Position numbers and translations under genes: made by a program
Assembly (NCBI GenBank): GCA_017860335.1
Contig: JAFNAU010000022.1
Location: forward strand, 1 to 13,999
Length of the DNA: 13,999 nucleotides
Reading direction: 5' to 3'
Origin: Bacteroidota bacterium
Lineage (GTDB): Bacteria; Bacteroidota; Bacteroidia; Bacteroidales; Paludibacteraceae
The notes under the pieces: model-generated
Database searches by the model: none
What the model was told of the DNA's origin: nothing
The model's input: the letters and a program-made list of their open reading frames with translations, nothing else
Shown: positions 6,466-13,914 of the stretch, one piece after another
How the letters are laid out: each line of letters starts with the position of its first letter
Position numbering within the stretch: position 1 is the stretch's first letter

Positions 6466-8079
6466 ATGAGAAAATACAGCCTGCTTGCCATTTTATTTCT
6501 AACAACCAACCTTTTTTCACAGGGAATTTCTCCTGTACAACAACGCAAACTGGTTCAGGCTCTTTCGGCCATTTCCAGCATGTATGTGGATACCATCAAT
6601 GACACGAAAATAATCGAATCGTCCATTCGCGGTGTGCTGAAAGATCTGGACCCGCATTCGGTTTATACACCGAAAGATGAGGTACAGCGTATGCGCGAGC
6701 CGCTAGAAGGAAGCTTTGATGGCATCGGCGTACAGTTTCAGATCCTTGACGATACCATCATGGTGGTTCAGACCATAGCCGGAACTCCCGCCGAAAAAGT
6801 GGGCGTGTTGCCCGGCGATAAAATCATTTATATCAACGATGATCTGGTAGCCGGTTCGGCTGTCAAAGTGCAAAATTCGGATGTGTTCAAGCGACTGCGC
6901 GGGAAAAAAGGTACCGAAGTGCTGGTGAAAATGAAACGGGGAAGAAGTCCCGAACTGATTGAATTTAAGATTATACGTGATAAAATTCCGATTTATAGCG
7001 TGGATGCCTCGTATATGGCCGACAGTAAAACCGGTTACATCAAAATAAACAGTTTTGGGAGCACTACCTACGACGAATTTACTAAAGCGCTTGCCGGTCT
7101 GAAAAAAGAAGGAATGAAAGACCTTGTCCTGAGTTTGCAGGGCAATGGAGGAGGATTTCTGGGTACAGCTATTCAGATTGCCGATGAATTTCTTCCTGCT
7201 AACAAACTCATTGTGTACACCGAAGGGATCAACCAGCCACGCACAGACGCGAAGGCTACTGTCAATGGCAACTACGAAAAAGGCAGACTGGTGGTACTCG
7301 TCGATGAATATTCAGCCTCAGCCAGCGAAATTCTGAGCGGAGCATTACAGGACTGGGACAGAGCAGTGATTGTCGGTGTTAGAACGTTTGGTAAAGGTCT
7401 TGTTCAGCGTGAATTACCACTGGTAGATGGTTCCATGATGCGACTCACTGTAGCAAGATATTATACTCCTACCGGTCGCAGCATACAGAGACCTTACAAG
7501 GATGGGACGGAAAGTTATTACAAAGAATTGTACAACCGCTACCGAAATGGTGAATTGATGCATGTCGACAGTATACATTTTCCGGATACACTAATTTACA
7601 AAACCCTGGTTAACGGACGCACTGTGTACGGGGGTGGTGGCGTTATGCCTGATATTTTTGTTCCGGTGGACACAACAGAGTACTCCGATCTGCACCGGTC
7701 GATGGTCGCAAAAGGCGTAATCAGCCGTACAGCTGTGGAATACCTGAACAGTCACCGTGAAGAACTGAAAGAACAGTATCCCGCGTTCGCTAAATTCAAA
7801 AAACAATTCGAAACCGGCGACGATTTTCTAAAACTACTGCTCGCTGAAGCTGAAAAAGAAGAAATAAAGTACGATGATGTCCAGTTTAACCGATCAAAAC
7901 GACTGATTAAGCTGCAATTGAAGGCGCTGATTGCCCGTGACTTGTGGGATGCAAATGAATATTATCAGGTGCTGGACAGCGAAAACGAATCGTTGCAGAA
8001 AGCGCTCGAGATACTCAATACACCGGGATCGTACGATAGGATATTAACTTCTTCGAAGCTTTACACTCAGCAGAAATAA
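6466..8079 (+). CDS. S41-family C-terminal processing peptidase (CtpA/Prc type)
   Basis: A periplasmic, probably membrane- or lipid-associated serine protease that trims or degrades proteins from their C-termini. A signal peptide occupies residues 1-19 (MRKYSLLAILFLTTNLFSQ). The N-terminal helical part includes LKDLDPHSVYTP (58-69), typical of the family. A PDZ domain spans about 85-170 (GIGVQFQ, then PAEKVGVLPGDKIIYIN at 108-124). The catalytic domain has QGNGGGFLG (225-233), the nucleophile Ser285 in YSASASEIL, and Lys310 and Gln314 in FGKGLVQ. The Ser-Lys distance of 25 residues matches CtpA and Prc. The C-terminal part (about 405-537) is helical and charged, usual for Bacteroidota members (537 residues). 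It has its own promoter and is followed three bases later by pnuC, so the two are almost certainly co-transcribed, although no functional link is obvious. Confidence 0.95.
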   Translation: MRKYSLLAILFLTTNLFSQGISPVQQRKLVQALSAISSMYVDTINDTKIIESSIRGVLKDLDPHSVYTPKDEVQRMREPLEGSFDGIGVQFQILDDTIMVVQTIAGTPAEKVGVLPGDKIIYINDDLVAGSAVKVQNSDVFKRLRGKKGTEVLVKMKRGRSPELIEFKIIRDKIPIYSVDASYMADSKTGYIKINSFGSTTYDEFTKALAGLKKEGMKDLVLSLQGNGGGFLGTAIQIADEFLPANKLIVYTEGINQPRTDAKATVNGNYEKGRLVVLVDEYSASASEILSGALQDWDRAVIVGVRTFGKGLVQRELPLVDGSMMRLTVARYYTPTGRSIQRPYKDGTESYYKELYNRYRNGELMHVDSIHFPDTLIYKTLVNGRTVYGGGGVMPDIFVPVDTTEYSDLHRSMVAKGVISRTAVEYLNSHREELKEQYPAFAKFKKQFETGDDFLKLLLAEAEKEEIKYDDVQFNRSKRLIKLQLKALIARDLWDANEYYQVLDSENESLQKALEILNTPGSYDRILTSSKLYTQQK

Positions 8080-8082
8080 GCG

Positions 8083-8679
8083 ATGACGGAATATCTGAGG
8101 GCTAACTGGGTCGAAATAACCGGAGCAGTTCTGAGTGTGGTTTACCTCATTCTTTCCATTCGAGAAAAAGCCGGATTGTGGATATTCGGCTTTATCAGTT
8201 CAGCATTCTATGTGGTCGTTTTCTTTGAATCGAAGTTTTATGCCGATATGTCGCTCCAGTTCTACTACCTGGCTGTGAGCGTTTACGGCTGGATAAGCTG
8301 GCACCGGAAAACAACTGCGACTGAAACAGGTAGTCTTCCTGTTACTGTCATTCCCTGGAAACAATATCCCATATACCTCATTTCTGTAGCTGTAACTTAT
8401 CTCATTTATTACGCTGTTCTGAAAGGATGGACTGATTCTCCGATTCCCGTACTTGACTCGCTGGTGGGAGCTTTGAGCGTGATTGCGACCTGGATGCTTG
8501 CCCGTAAAAAGATTGAAAACTGGCTGCTTTGGATTGTTGCCGATGCGCTGGCAGCCGGATTATTTGCCTACAAAGGCTTGTATCCCACCGTCGTGTTGTA
8601 TCTCATATACACAGTAATGGCTGTGGTTGGGTATTTTGAATGGAAAAAACATCTCAGAACTGACTTGACTATTCAATAA
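8083..8679 (+). CDS. pnuC: Nicotinamide riboside transporter PnuC
   Basis: An inner-membrane facilitator of the PnuC/SWEET-like fold that imports nicotinamide riboside or a related pyridine nucleoside. The 198 residues are mostly hydrophobic, with about seven likely membrane helices (for example 10-26, 31-49, 58-74, 95-113, 122-140, 147-163, 168-186). The YGWISW motif (68-73) and the NWLLWIVADALA segment (146-157) match the substrate-binding motifs of the family. The gene starts three bases after the S41 protease stop and has no promoter of its own. A stand-alone NadR-type nicotinamide riboside kinase sits 2 kb away at 10702-11247, and trapping of the imported substrate by phosphorylation is how PnuC systems work. 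No riboswitch is visible upstream, so thiamine transport (PnuT) is less likely. The stop is six bases from the stop of the convergent neighbour. Confidence 0.9.
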   Translation: MTEYLRANWVEITGAVLSVVYLILSIREKAGLWIFGFISSAFYVVVFFESKFYADMSLQFYYLAVSVYGWISWHRKTTATETGSLPVTVIPWKQYPIYLISVAVTYLIYYAVLKGWTDSPIPVLDSLVGALSVIATWMLARKKIENWLLWIVADALAAGLFAYKGLYPTVVLYLIYTVMAVVGYFEWKKHLRTDLTIQ

Positions 8680-8685
8680 CACCAT

Positions 8686-9894
8686 TCAGATTTTTGAATT
8701 CATGTTCAGGTCCAGGTCTATCACTTCATCGTTCCGCTGTATGACTATGTGTAGCGGAAACCTCCTGCCTGTCTCGAATATATCCCTGATTTCGGATACA
8801 TTCATCTGAAAGGTTTTCATCCCGTTCACTTCCAGCAACAGGTCGCCCTGTTTCACGCCCTGTGCTTCCGCGGGTGAATTTTTCCAGACTTTATACACCC
8901 GAGTGATATAAAAATGAGGCATTTCACGTAGTACTTCAATCCCTGCTACGTTGTAGCGGAATTTGTTATTATACATGAAGTTGGGCTTAACATAGAAGGC
9001 CGGTTTTTTGAAATCGATGATGCAGTTGAAGCGTTTCAGTGTCTGATTACCGAGTGTACCGGCGCGGGGTATTTCCTGCTCCAGTCCTTTGGTATAAGTG
9101 GTGTCTGGAAAGGTTACAATGGGATTGCTGATGCAGTAAGGACCCAGGCACAAACTCACCGAACGGGCATAGTAACCCATGATTTCGCCACTGAGGCCTT
9201 CGCCGATATATCCGTAAACTTTTTTTTCGGGCAGCGAACTGATGCTGCTGTCAAACAGCCATGAACCAAGTTCAGCGCCGGTATCCACAAGCATTTTTAC
9301 ACTTCGCGAGATGCTGTCGTTGCCGGTATAATCTGCATTGACATACAGTTTGTTGTTGGCATAAGATGTTGTAATGGATGAATATTTCGCGGGCGGAACG
9401 AATGTTTCACTTTCGTAAAAATACACGCGTGATTTGGTGTAGTTTATTTCTACCACATAATCGCGCAACACGTCGGAGCCGAGTATACCGTTTATTTTTT
9501 TCCCGGTATAGTTTGTGAAATTGAAGATGTTATCAGGCAGTAACACCACAGCTTTATTGGTGAATGTAATATTTCCTATTTTCATTTCGTTTTTGTAACT
9601 CCGGTAAGCCTTGATCCCACGGTTGTTGCCTAATCCCTGTATCAGTGTCGAATCAGTATTATTTTTGTTTAGTGAAAGTAGGTCGTCTTCCATCAGTTCG
9701 TTGATAATGGTGCTTTTAACTCCGGTATCGAGTATCATGGAGAGGGGCGACGAGTCGTTGATTGTGGTTTTTAAAACTACATAGCTGCCCGCCAGTTCGA
9801 ATGGAACAGATGTTACCTTTTTATTCCCTGAAAATGCAGGTAAATTCATGCTGATAATAAAAGTGAGCAGTATGTAAGTTCTAATCTTTCTCAT
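8686..9894 (-). CDS. Tandem retropepsin-like aspartyl protease with C-terminal PDZ domain
   Basis: A secreted protein of unknown substrate. Residues 1-22 form a signal peptide. Two retropepsin-like halves follow. The first has MILDTGVKSTII (53-64, Asp56) and GILGSDVLRDYVVEINY (136-152). The second has MLVDTGAELGSWLF (201-214, Asp204) and GTLGNQTLKRFNCIIDF (279-295). Both halves thus carry a DTG and the later G-x-LG signature, so one chain could form a complete two-Asp active site. A PDZ domain covers about 315-395, with VWKNSPAEAQGVKQGDLLLEVNG split at 336-358. Related proteins are common in Bacteroidota and often only called aspartyl protease or PDZ domain proteins. It lies 84 bases downstream of the PAP2 gene on the same strand and may be read from that promoter; none of its own was found in 9895-9978. 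Confidence 0.88.
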   Translation of the reverse strand: MRKIRTYILLTFIISMNLPAFSGNKKVTSVPFELAGSYVVLKTTINDSSPLSMILDTGVKSTIINELMEDDLLSLNKNNTDSTLIQGLGNNRGIKAYRSYKNEMKIGNITFTNKAVVLLPDNIFNFTNYTGKKINGILGSDVLRDYVVEINYTKSRVYFYESETFVPPAKYSSITTSYANNKLYVNADYTGNDSISRSVKMLVDTGAELGSWLFDSSISSLPEKKVYGYIGEGLSGEIMGYYARSVSLCLGPYCISNPIVTFPDTTYTKGLEQEIPRAGTLGNQTLKRFNCIIDFKKPAFYVKPNFMYNNKFRYNVAGIEVLREMPHFYITRVYKVWKNSPAEAQGVKQGDLLLEVNGMKTFQMNVSEIRDIFETGRRFPLHIVIQRNDEVIDLDLNMNSKI

Positions 9895-9978
9895 GCTATT
9901 TGTAATGCACGGATTGGTAGATGATCCAATGATTCTTTAATGACTTATTTTATATAGAGAAATGACGTTTTGATGTAA

Positions 9979-10623
9979 TTATAAATGTTGAAAGTTTTCT
10001 AAACCAATCAGTTTTTTATTCTCCTGTTTTTCCCAGAACCACTGATTGATTTTATAACTTACAAATGCACTTCCGGCGCCCAGTACGGCTGCGGCAAGCA
10101 CGTCGCTCGGGTAATGTATTCCCAGGTTCATCCTCGAATACCCCACCGAACAGGCCCAGATATATCCCGGAGCAATCACATACCATTTCGGATAGCTGAG
10201 GCTGAGAGCTGTAGCGGTCGTAAATGCCAGTGAAGTATGTCCTGAAGGCATCGAAAATGAATTCTCGGTGGCGTAAGCGGTTATCTCGTTTGGAAAACTT
10301 ACGTATGGTCTCTGGCGGTGAACTGCCTTTTTCAACGAATAGGTTAGAATTCCGTCGAGGGCTGTCGCGCTACAAATATAAATGGCATCTTTCAATAAAT
10401 CATCGTTTTTGTCAATCAATGCGATGGTGCCCAGCGTCACCGGAGCTGCTAAAACAAGATAAACGGTTGTATTGGATGCAACCTTTGAGTAATTTCGAAG
10501 CAGCGCTGATTCGTTTTGGTTAATGCTTTTCAGAAGCTCAATATCTGTGTTTTGAGCCGAAATATCTGTGCATATAATCAAAAAAGCACAACAAAGCAGA
10601 ATAATTGTTGTAATTTTGTGCAT
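9979..10623 (-). CDS. PAP2-superfamily phosphatase
   Basis: A membrane or periplasmic acid phosphatase of the PAP2 family, acting on lipid phosphates such as phosphatidic acid, undecaprenyl diphosphate or lipid A phosphate; the substrate cannot be told from sequence. A signal peptide or anchor covers 1-23. The three-part active site is complete: KKAVHRQRP (98-106; Lys98 and Arg105), PSGH (126-129; His129) and SRMNLGIHYPSD (163-174; Arg164, His170, Asp174). Hydrophobic segments at about 53-70, 82-96, 133-142, 148-160 and 174-190 fit the family. At 214 residues it is complete. It is the first gene of a likely two-gene minus-strand unit with the retropepsin/PDZ gene and is divergent from the NadR-type kinase gene across 78 bases. 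Confidence 0.92.
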   Translation of the reverse strand: MHKITTIILLCCAFLIICTDISAQNTDIELLKSINQNESALLRNYSKVASNTTVYLVLAAPVTLGTIALIDKNDDLLKDAIYICSATALDGILTYSLKKAVHRQRPYVSFPNEITAYATENSFSMPSGHTSLAFTTATALSLSYPKWYVIAPGYIWACSVGYSRMNLGIHYPSDVLAAAVLGAGSAFVSYKINQWFWEKQENKKLIGLENFQHL

Positions 10624-10653
10624 TTCTTAAAGTAAACGATTTTAAAACCATTG

Positions 10654-10661
10654 CAAATATA
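10654..10661 (-). promoter_or_regulatory. Candidate -7 element (TATATTTG) for the PAP2 gene
   Basis: Minus strand TATATTTGC matches TAnnTTTG and lies 31 bases upstream of the PAP2 start. No -33 TTTG is visible at the right distance. No convincing element was found for the divergent kinase gene in the same 78-base intergenic region. Confidence 0.45.
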
Positions 10662-10701
10662 GCGTTAATTCTGAATAATTAGTCATCTGTTGTAGGCTAC
10701 C

Positions 10702-11247
10702 ATGATAAAAATCGCGCTGACAGGACCCGAGTCGACGGGCAAAACCGAATTATGTATTCGTCTGGCTGAACATTTTCAGGCAGTGTATGAACCGGAGCTT
10801 GCCCGCGAATATGTCGAAAAACTAGGATATACCTATACCTATGAGGATGTATGCACCATTGCCCGCCTGCAAACCGAACAGGAAAAGCAATATGCAACCG
10901 GAGTCGAAGCAAAACCAGTTTTTTTCGATACGGATGTGATTATTACCAAAGTGTGGCTTGAGTATAAATACGGTCAGGTGCCTGCATTCGTTACCGAACA
11001 CATATCCGGTCGTCTGATGGATTTTTATCTACTTTGTGAGCCCGATTTACCTTGGGTGTCCGATCCGGTCAGGGAACATGGCGATGACCGCGAATTCTTT
11101 TTTGATTGGTACGAACGGGAAATCAACCGGTTGGGTACGTCCTGTGTGAAAATCAACGGAACAGGCGAAATGCGTTTTCTGAACGCTCTGAAGGCAGTCG
11201 AAGACTTTTTAGCAACAAAAGGAAATCGTTTTTTATCCGAAAAATAA
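10702..11247 (+). CDS. NadR-type nicotinamide riboside kinase (AAA_28 ATPase), stand-alone
   Basis: Predicted to phosphorylate nicotinamide riboside to NMN with ATP in the cytosol. The 181 residues match the C-terminal kinase domain of NadR, without its helix-turn-helix or NMN adenylyltransferase domains. Walker A is GPESTGKTE (8-16). ELAREYVE (32-39) follows as in NadR. VFFDTDVIITKVW (73-85) is the Walker B region. The lid and substrate region is YLLCEPDLPWVSDPVREHGD (109-128). The start gives Walker A at the usual distance from the N-terminus. It works naturally with PnuC, encoded nearby: PnuC imports the nucleoside and the kinase traps it. The domain is also annotated simply as an AAA family ATPase, so nucleoside specificity is inferred from the motif pattern and from pnuC. 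Confidence 0.85.
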   Translation: MIKIALTGPESTGKTELCIRLAEHFQAVYEPELAREYVEKLGYTYTYEDVCTIARLQTEQEKQYATGVEAKPVFFDTDVIITKVWLEYKYGQVPAFVTEHISGRLMDFYLLCEPDLPWVSDPVREHGDDREFFFDWYEREINRLGTSCVKINGTGEMRFLNALKAVEDFLATKGNRFLSEK

Positions 11248-11323
11248 ATGATCTGCATCAAAACAGTTGATACAGTTTGTTGTTTTATTATTCGATAAAG
11301 AGATTTAAAAACAAAAGTTCAAT

Positions 11324-11344
11324 CCTGCAAAAATGGCAGGTTTT
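11324..11344 (+). terminator. Weak hairpin before the serine acetyltransferase gene
   Basis: CCTGC (11324-11328) pairs with GCAGG (11336-11340) around a seven-base loop, followed by TTTT. The five-pair stem is short for a terminator. It lies 77 bases after the kinase stop and 17 bases before the next start, so it could equally be a leader hairpin. The rest of 11248-11360 shows no clear promoter. Confidence 0.3.
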
Positions 11345-11360
11345 AACATAAGACACTACA

Positions 11361-12503
11361 ATGAACAAACAAGTAGAAAAAAGCATCGAATTATTGTCGA
11401 ACCCCGATACGCTGAATTATGTATGCCGTCAGCAACAGGAAGACCATCCCATGCCTTCGTCTGATGTTGTCGGCCGGATTGTGCAACTGTGCCGGGCTGT
11501 TCTGTTTCCGGGCTACTTTGGCAATTCGGATGTGAATAAAAACAATGTTGCTCAACACATCGAACAAAATATTATTCTGCTGCATCAGCTGTTAACACAG
11601 CAGATTAAATCCGGCATGTGTTTCGATAATTCAGCGGTCGATTATACCTGCAAGAAACTCGAAATCGAGTCCATCGCCATTGCTGCCGATTTTGTAAGTC
11701 AGCTGCCTGTGATCCGTGAAATACTGCACACCGATGTAATTGCCGCTTTCGATGGTGATCCCGCTGCTAAAAGCTATGGTGAGGTTATTTTTTGTTATCC
11801 GGGCATACGTGCCATCAGCAGCTATCGCATTGCTCACGCTTTGCTGAAGTTGGGCGTTCCTGTAATTCCGCGTATGATTACCGAAAAAGCTCATTCAGAG
11901 ACAGGTATCGATATTCATCCCGGAGCAGTTATCGGCGACTATTTTACCATTGATCACGGAACAGGTGTGGTAATCGGCGAAACAGCCGTCATTGGCAGCA
12001 ATGTGAAGATGTATCAGGGAGTAACTCTCGGAGCCAAAAGTTTTCCGCTGGATGAAAACGGCAATCCTATCAAAGGCATCGACCGCCATCCGAAAATTGG
12101 TAATAATGTTATCATTTATGCTAATTCCACCATTCTGGGAAATATCAAAGTTGGCGATGACTCAGTAATAGGTGGAAATATCTGGGTGGATACCGATGTG
12201 CCACCCGGGACACGGTTGCTGCAGCGCAAGCGAGAAGAATACCACGATTTGCCTTCCGGTGATGAAAAAAAAAAGAAAAAGCGCAAAAACGCTGAAGGAA
12301 CTGAAGTAAAGAAGAAAGAGCTAAAACCGAAGGATAAAAAAAAGAAGGAAGAGAAGCGGAATAAAAAGATAAGATATACACCTATGAAAGTAAATGACAG
12401 TCACACTGTGATCTTTCAGAAGTGCAATGGCTGTAAAAGTCTCAACGGTTGCCCCAAATGCCTTACAAAATGGGAAAAGAAACACGGAAAGATTACTCAG
12501 TAA
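11361..12503 (+). CDS. Serine O-acetyltransferase (EpsC type) with Lys-rich, four-Cys C-terminal extension
   Basis: Makes O-acetylserine from serine and acetyl-CoA, the first step of cysteine synthesis, in the cytosol. The N-terminal helical domain covers about 1-145. YRIAHALLKLGVPVIP (155-170) leads into a left-handed beta-helix of hexapeptide repeats (about 180-285). Catalytic residues are His178 and Asp184 (AHSETGIDIHPGA), Asp198-His199 (TIDHGTGVVIGE) and His243 (DRHPKIG). The longer loop 226-242 before His243 is typical of EpsC-type enzymes. These normally end near residue 300-310, but this protein continues to 380. Lys-rich blocks cover 303-337, and the tail has four cysteines as C-x2-C-x5-C-x2-C (355, 358, 364, 367). 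The extension begins at an A10 run (12265-12274), where a one-base slip either way reaches a stop soon after. The enzyme call is firm; the tail's role is unknown. Confidence 0.9.
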   Translation: MNKQVEKSIELLSNPDTLNYVCRQQQEDHPMPSSDVVGRIVQLCRAVLFPGYFGNSDVNKNNVAQHIEQNIILLHQLLTQQIKSGMCFDNSAVDYTCKKLEIESIAIAADFVSQLPVIREILHTDVIAAFDGDPAAKSYGEVIFCYPGIRAISSYRIAHALLKLGVPVIPRMITEKAHSETGIDIHPGAVIGDYFTIDHGTGVVIGETAVIGSNVKMYQGVTLGAKSFPLDENGNPIKGIDRHPKIGNNVIIYANSTILGNIKVGDDSVIGGNIWVDTDVPPGTRLLQRKREEYHDLPSGDEKKKKKRKNAEGTEVKKKELKPKDKKKKEEKRNKKIRYTPMKVNDSHTVIFQKCNGCKSLNGCPKCLTKWEKKHGKITQ

Positions 12504-12508
12504 AAAGT

Positions 12509-12643
12509 TCATAAAGTATAAAGTTTATCAAGTAAAAAGTTCGTCAAGCTCTGACTTTCCATACTTGATGAACTTTATAAACTTGACAAACTTGATGAAC
12601 TTTCCAACTTGATGAACTTTCCAAACTTGTAATTGATAAACTT
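12509..12643. repeat. Array of 9-bp ACTTGATGA-like repeats with an orientation switch
   Basis: The region between the serine acetyltransferase stop and the rlmL start is built from degenerate units. On the right they read ACTTTCCAT, ACTTGATGA, ACTTTATAA, ACTTGACAA, ACTTGATGA, ACTTTCCA (8 bases), ACTTGATGA and ACTTTCCAA, end to end from 12554 to 12624, then a degenerate end to 12643. On the left (12509-12549) the units are reverse-complemented: TCATAAAGT, ATAAAGT, TTATCAAGT, AAAAAGT, TCGTCAAGC. The halves fold into a 13-bp stem (12536-12548 with 12564-12576, one wobble pair), enclosed by a perfect 11-bp stem (12521-12531 with 12633-12643). It is far too short and irregular for CRISPR, and no protein is likely encoded in it. 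Confidence 0.85.
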
Positions 12644-12654
12644 AAAAAATAAAC

Positions 12655-13818
12655 ATGGAATTTGAAATGATAGCGAAGACCTTCAAAGGTCTGGAAGAAG
12701 TGCTTGCTACTGAACTTGTGGCAATGGGTGCCAATAACGTACAGCTTCAGCGGCGTGCTGTAAGTTTTACGGGTAATCAGGAGTTGATGTACAGGGCAAA
12801 TATGCAACTACGTACAGCATCGAGGGTACTCAAACCTATTGCCGCGTTCAAAGCGCTTAATCCCGACGAAGTGTATGAACAGGTAAAAAAGATTGACTGG
12901 GAGAAATATATGAGTGTGGATACTACTTTTGCTATCGATTCCACTGTTTTTTCCGATGAGTTTCGTCATTCCAAGTTCGTGGCTTACCGCGTGAAAGATG
13001 CTATTGCTGACCATTTTATGGAAAAATACGATAAACGTCCATCGGTCAGGCTTGATAATCCGCAGTTAATGATCAATATTCACGTGGCGCAAAATCAGTG
13101 TACCTTATCGCTCGACAGCTCGGGAGAGTCGCTGCACAAGCGGGGTTATCGGGTGGCACAAACCGACGCGCCGCTCAACGAAGCTCTGGCAGCCGGTATG
13201 CTGCTGATGAGCGGTTGGGAAGGCAAAACCGATTTCATCGATCCGATGTGTGGATCAGGTACTTTGCTGATCGAGGCAGCATTGATTGCCCTCAATATTC
13301 CACCAGGTATTTTCCGTCGGGAATTTGCCTTTGAGAAATGGTCCGATTTCAATAGCGAACTGTTTGATGATGTGTACAATGACGACAGCCTTGAACGACC
13401 TTTCGAACATAAAATATATGGCTCGGATATTTCGCCCCTGGCCATCAAAATAGCCGATAAGAATGTTCGTAGCGCAGGTCTCAATAAGTACATCGAACTG
13501 AAGGTACTGCCAGTACAGCAACTCGAAGCGCCCTCGGATCACTGCCTGATGGTGACCAATCCGCCCTACGGCGAGCGCATCACTTCGCCCGATATTTTCG
13601 GATTGTATGCTTCGCTGGGAACTGTGTTGAAGCACAAATTTGCCGGAAGCTCCGCCTGGGTGATCAGTTCACACGAAGAATGTCTGGATAAAATCGGGTT
13701 GAAACCCTCGAAGAAAGTACAACTTTTAAATGGTTCGCTTGAATGCCTTTACTGCCAATTCGAGATTTTCGAAGGAAAACGCAATGATTTTGTTGCCGGA
13801 AAGAAGAAAAGGTATTGA
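12655..13818 (+). CDS. rlmL: RlmL-type 23S rRNA guanine-N2 methyltransferase (THUMP + UPF0020)
   Basis: Predicted to use SAM to methylate a guanine N2 in 23S rRNA (m2G2445 by analogy with the N-terminal half of E. coli RlmL). The 387-residue protein has an N-terminal ferredoxin-like region and a THUMP RNA-binding domain (about 1-160), then a Rossmann-fold methyltransferase. Motif I is DPMCGSGTLLIEAA (196-209), YGSDISPLAIKIA (255-267) is the SAM-ribose region, and motif IV is NPPYGER (302-308), all characteristic of the UPF0020/RlmL family. The RlmK half fused to RlmL in gamma-proteobacteria is absent, as expected outside that group. The start MEFEMIAKTFKGLEEVLA fits the family. No promoter element was found in the repeat-filled gap upstream, so transcription through the repeat array from the serine acetyltransferase gene is possible. 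The exact target base is inferred only from homology. Confidence 0.9.
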   Translation: MEFEMIAKTFKGLEEVLATELVAMGANNVQLQRRAVSFTGNQELMYRANMQLRTASRVLKPIAAFKALNPDEVYEQVKKIDWEKYMSVDTTFAIDSTVFSDEFRHSKFVAYRVKDAIADHFMEKYDKRPSVRLDNPQLMINIHVAQNQCTLSLDSSGESLHKRGYRVAQTDAPLNEALAAGMLLMSGWEGKTDFIDPMCGSGTLLIEAALIALNIPPGIFRREFAFEKWSDFNSELFDDVYNDDSLERPFEHKIYGSDISPLAIKIADKNVRSAGLNKYIELKVLPVQQLEAPSDHCLMVTNPPYGERITSPDIFGLYASLGTVLKHKFAGSSAWVISSHEECLDKIGLKPSKKVQLLNGSLECLYCQFEIFEGKRNDFVAGKKKRY

Positions 13819-13871
13819 ATTATTAAAGCGGCAGCGTTTCTGTAAAATAATTTCAGTAAATTACAAAAATC

Positions 13872-13902
13872 TTTGTCAGTTTCAAAAAATAGTGTACTTT
13901 TG
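13872..13902 (+). promoter_or_regulatory. Promoter of tRNA-Leu
   Basis: TTTG at 13872-13875 and TACTTTTG at 13895-13902 are separated by exactly 19 bases, a full match to the Bacteroidota promoter consensus. Transcription would start near 13909, only a few bases before the mature tRNA end at 13915. Confidence 0.75.
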
Positions 13903-13914
13903 TAGCCGCTAATC

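Noticed and set aside
9913..9930. ATTGG...CCAAT inverted repeat between the PAP2 and retropepsin genes
   Set aside because: A five-pair AT-rich stem with no T-run; expected by chance in such sequence.
12509..12643. CRISPR array
   Set aside because: Units are 7-9 bases with no spacers between them, and no cas genes are nearby.
12544..12807. Open frame on the minus strand through the repeat array with KVHQV-like repeated residues
   Set aside because: The repeated residues are just the translation of the 9-bp units, and the frame overlaps the start of rlmL. No sign of real coding.
13146..13635. Long open frames opposite rlmL (115 and 126 codons, -)
   Set aside because: Both lie inside a clear methyltransferase gene and mirror its codon pattern; no recognisable protein features.
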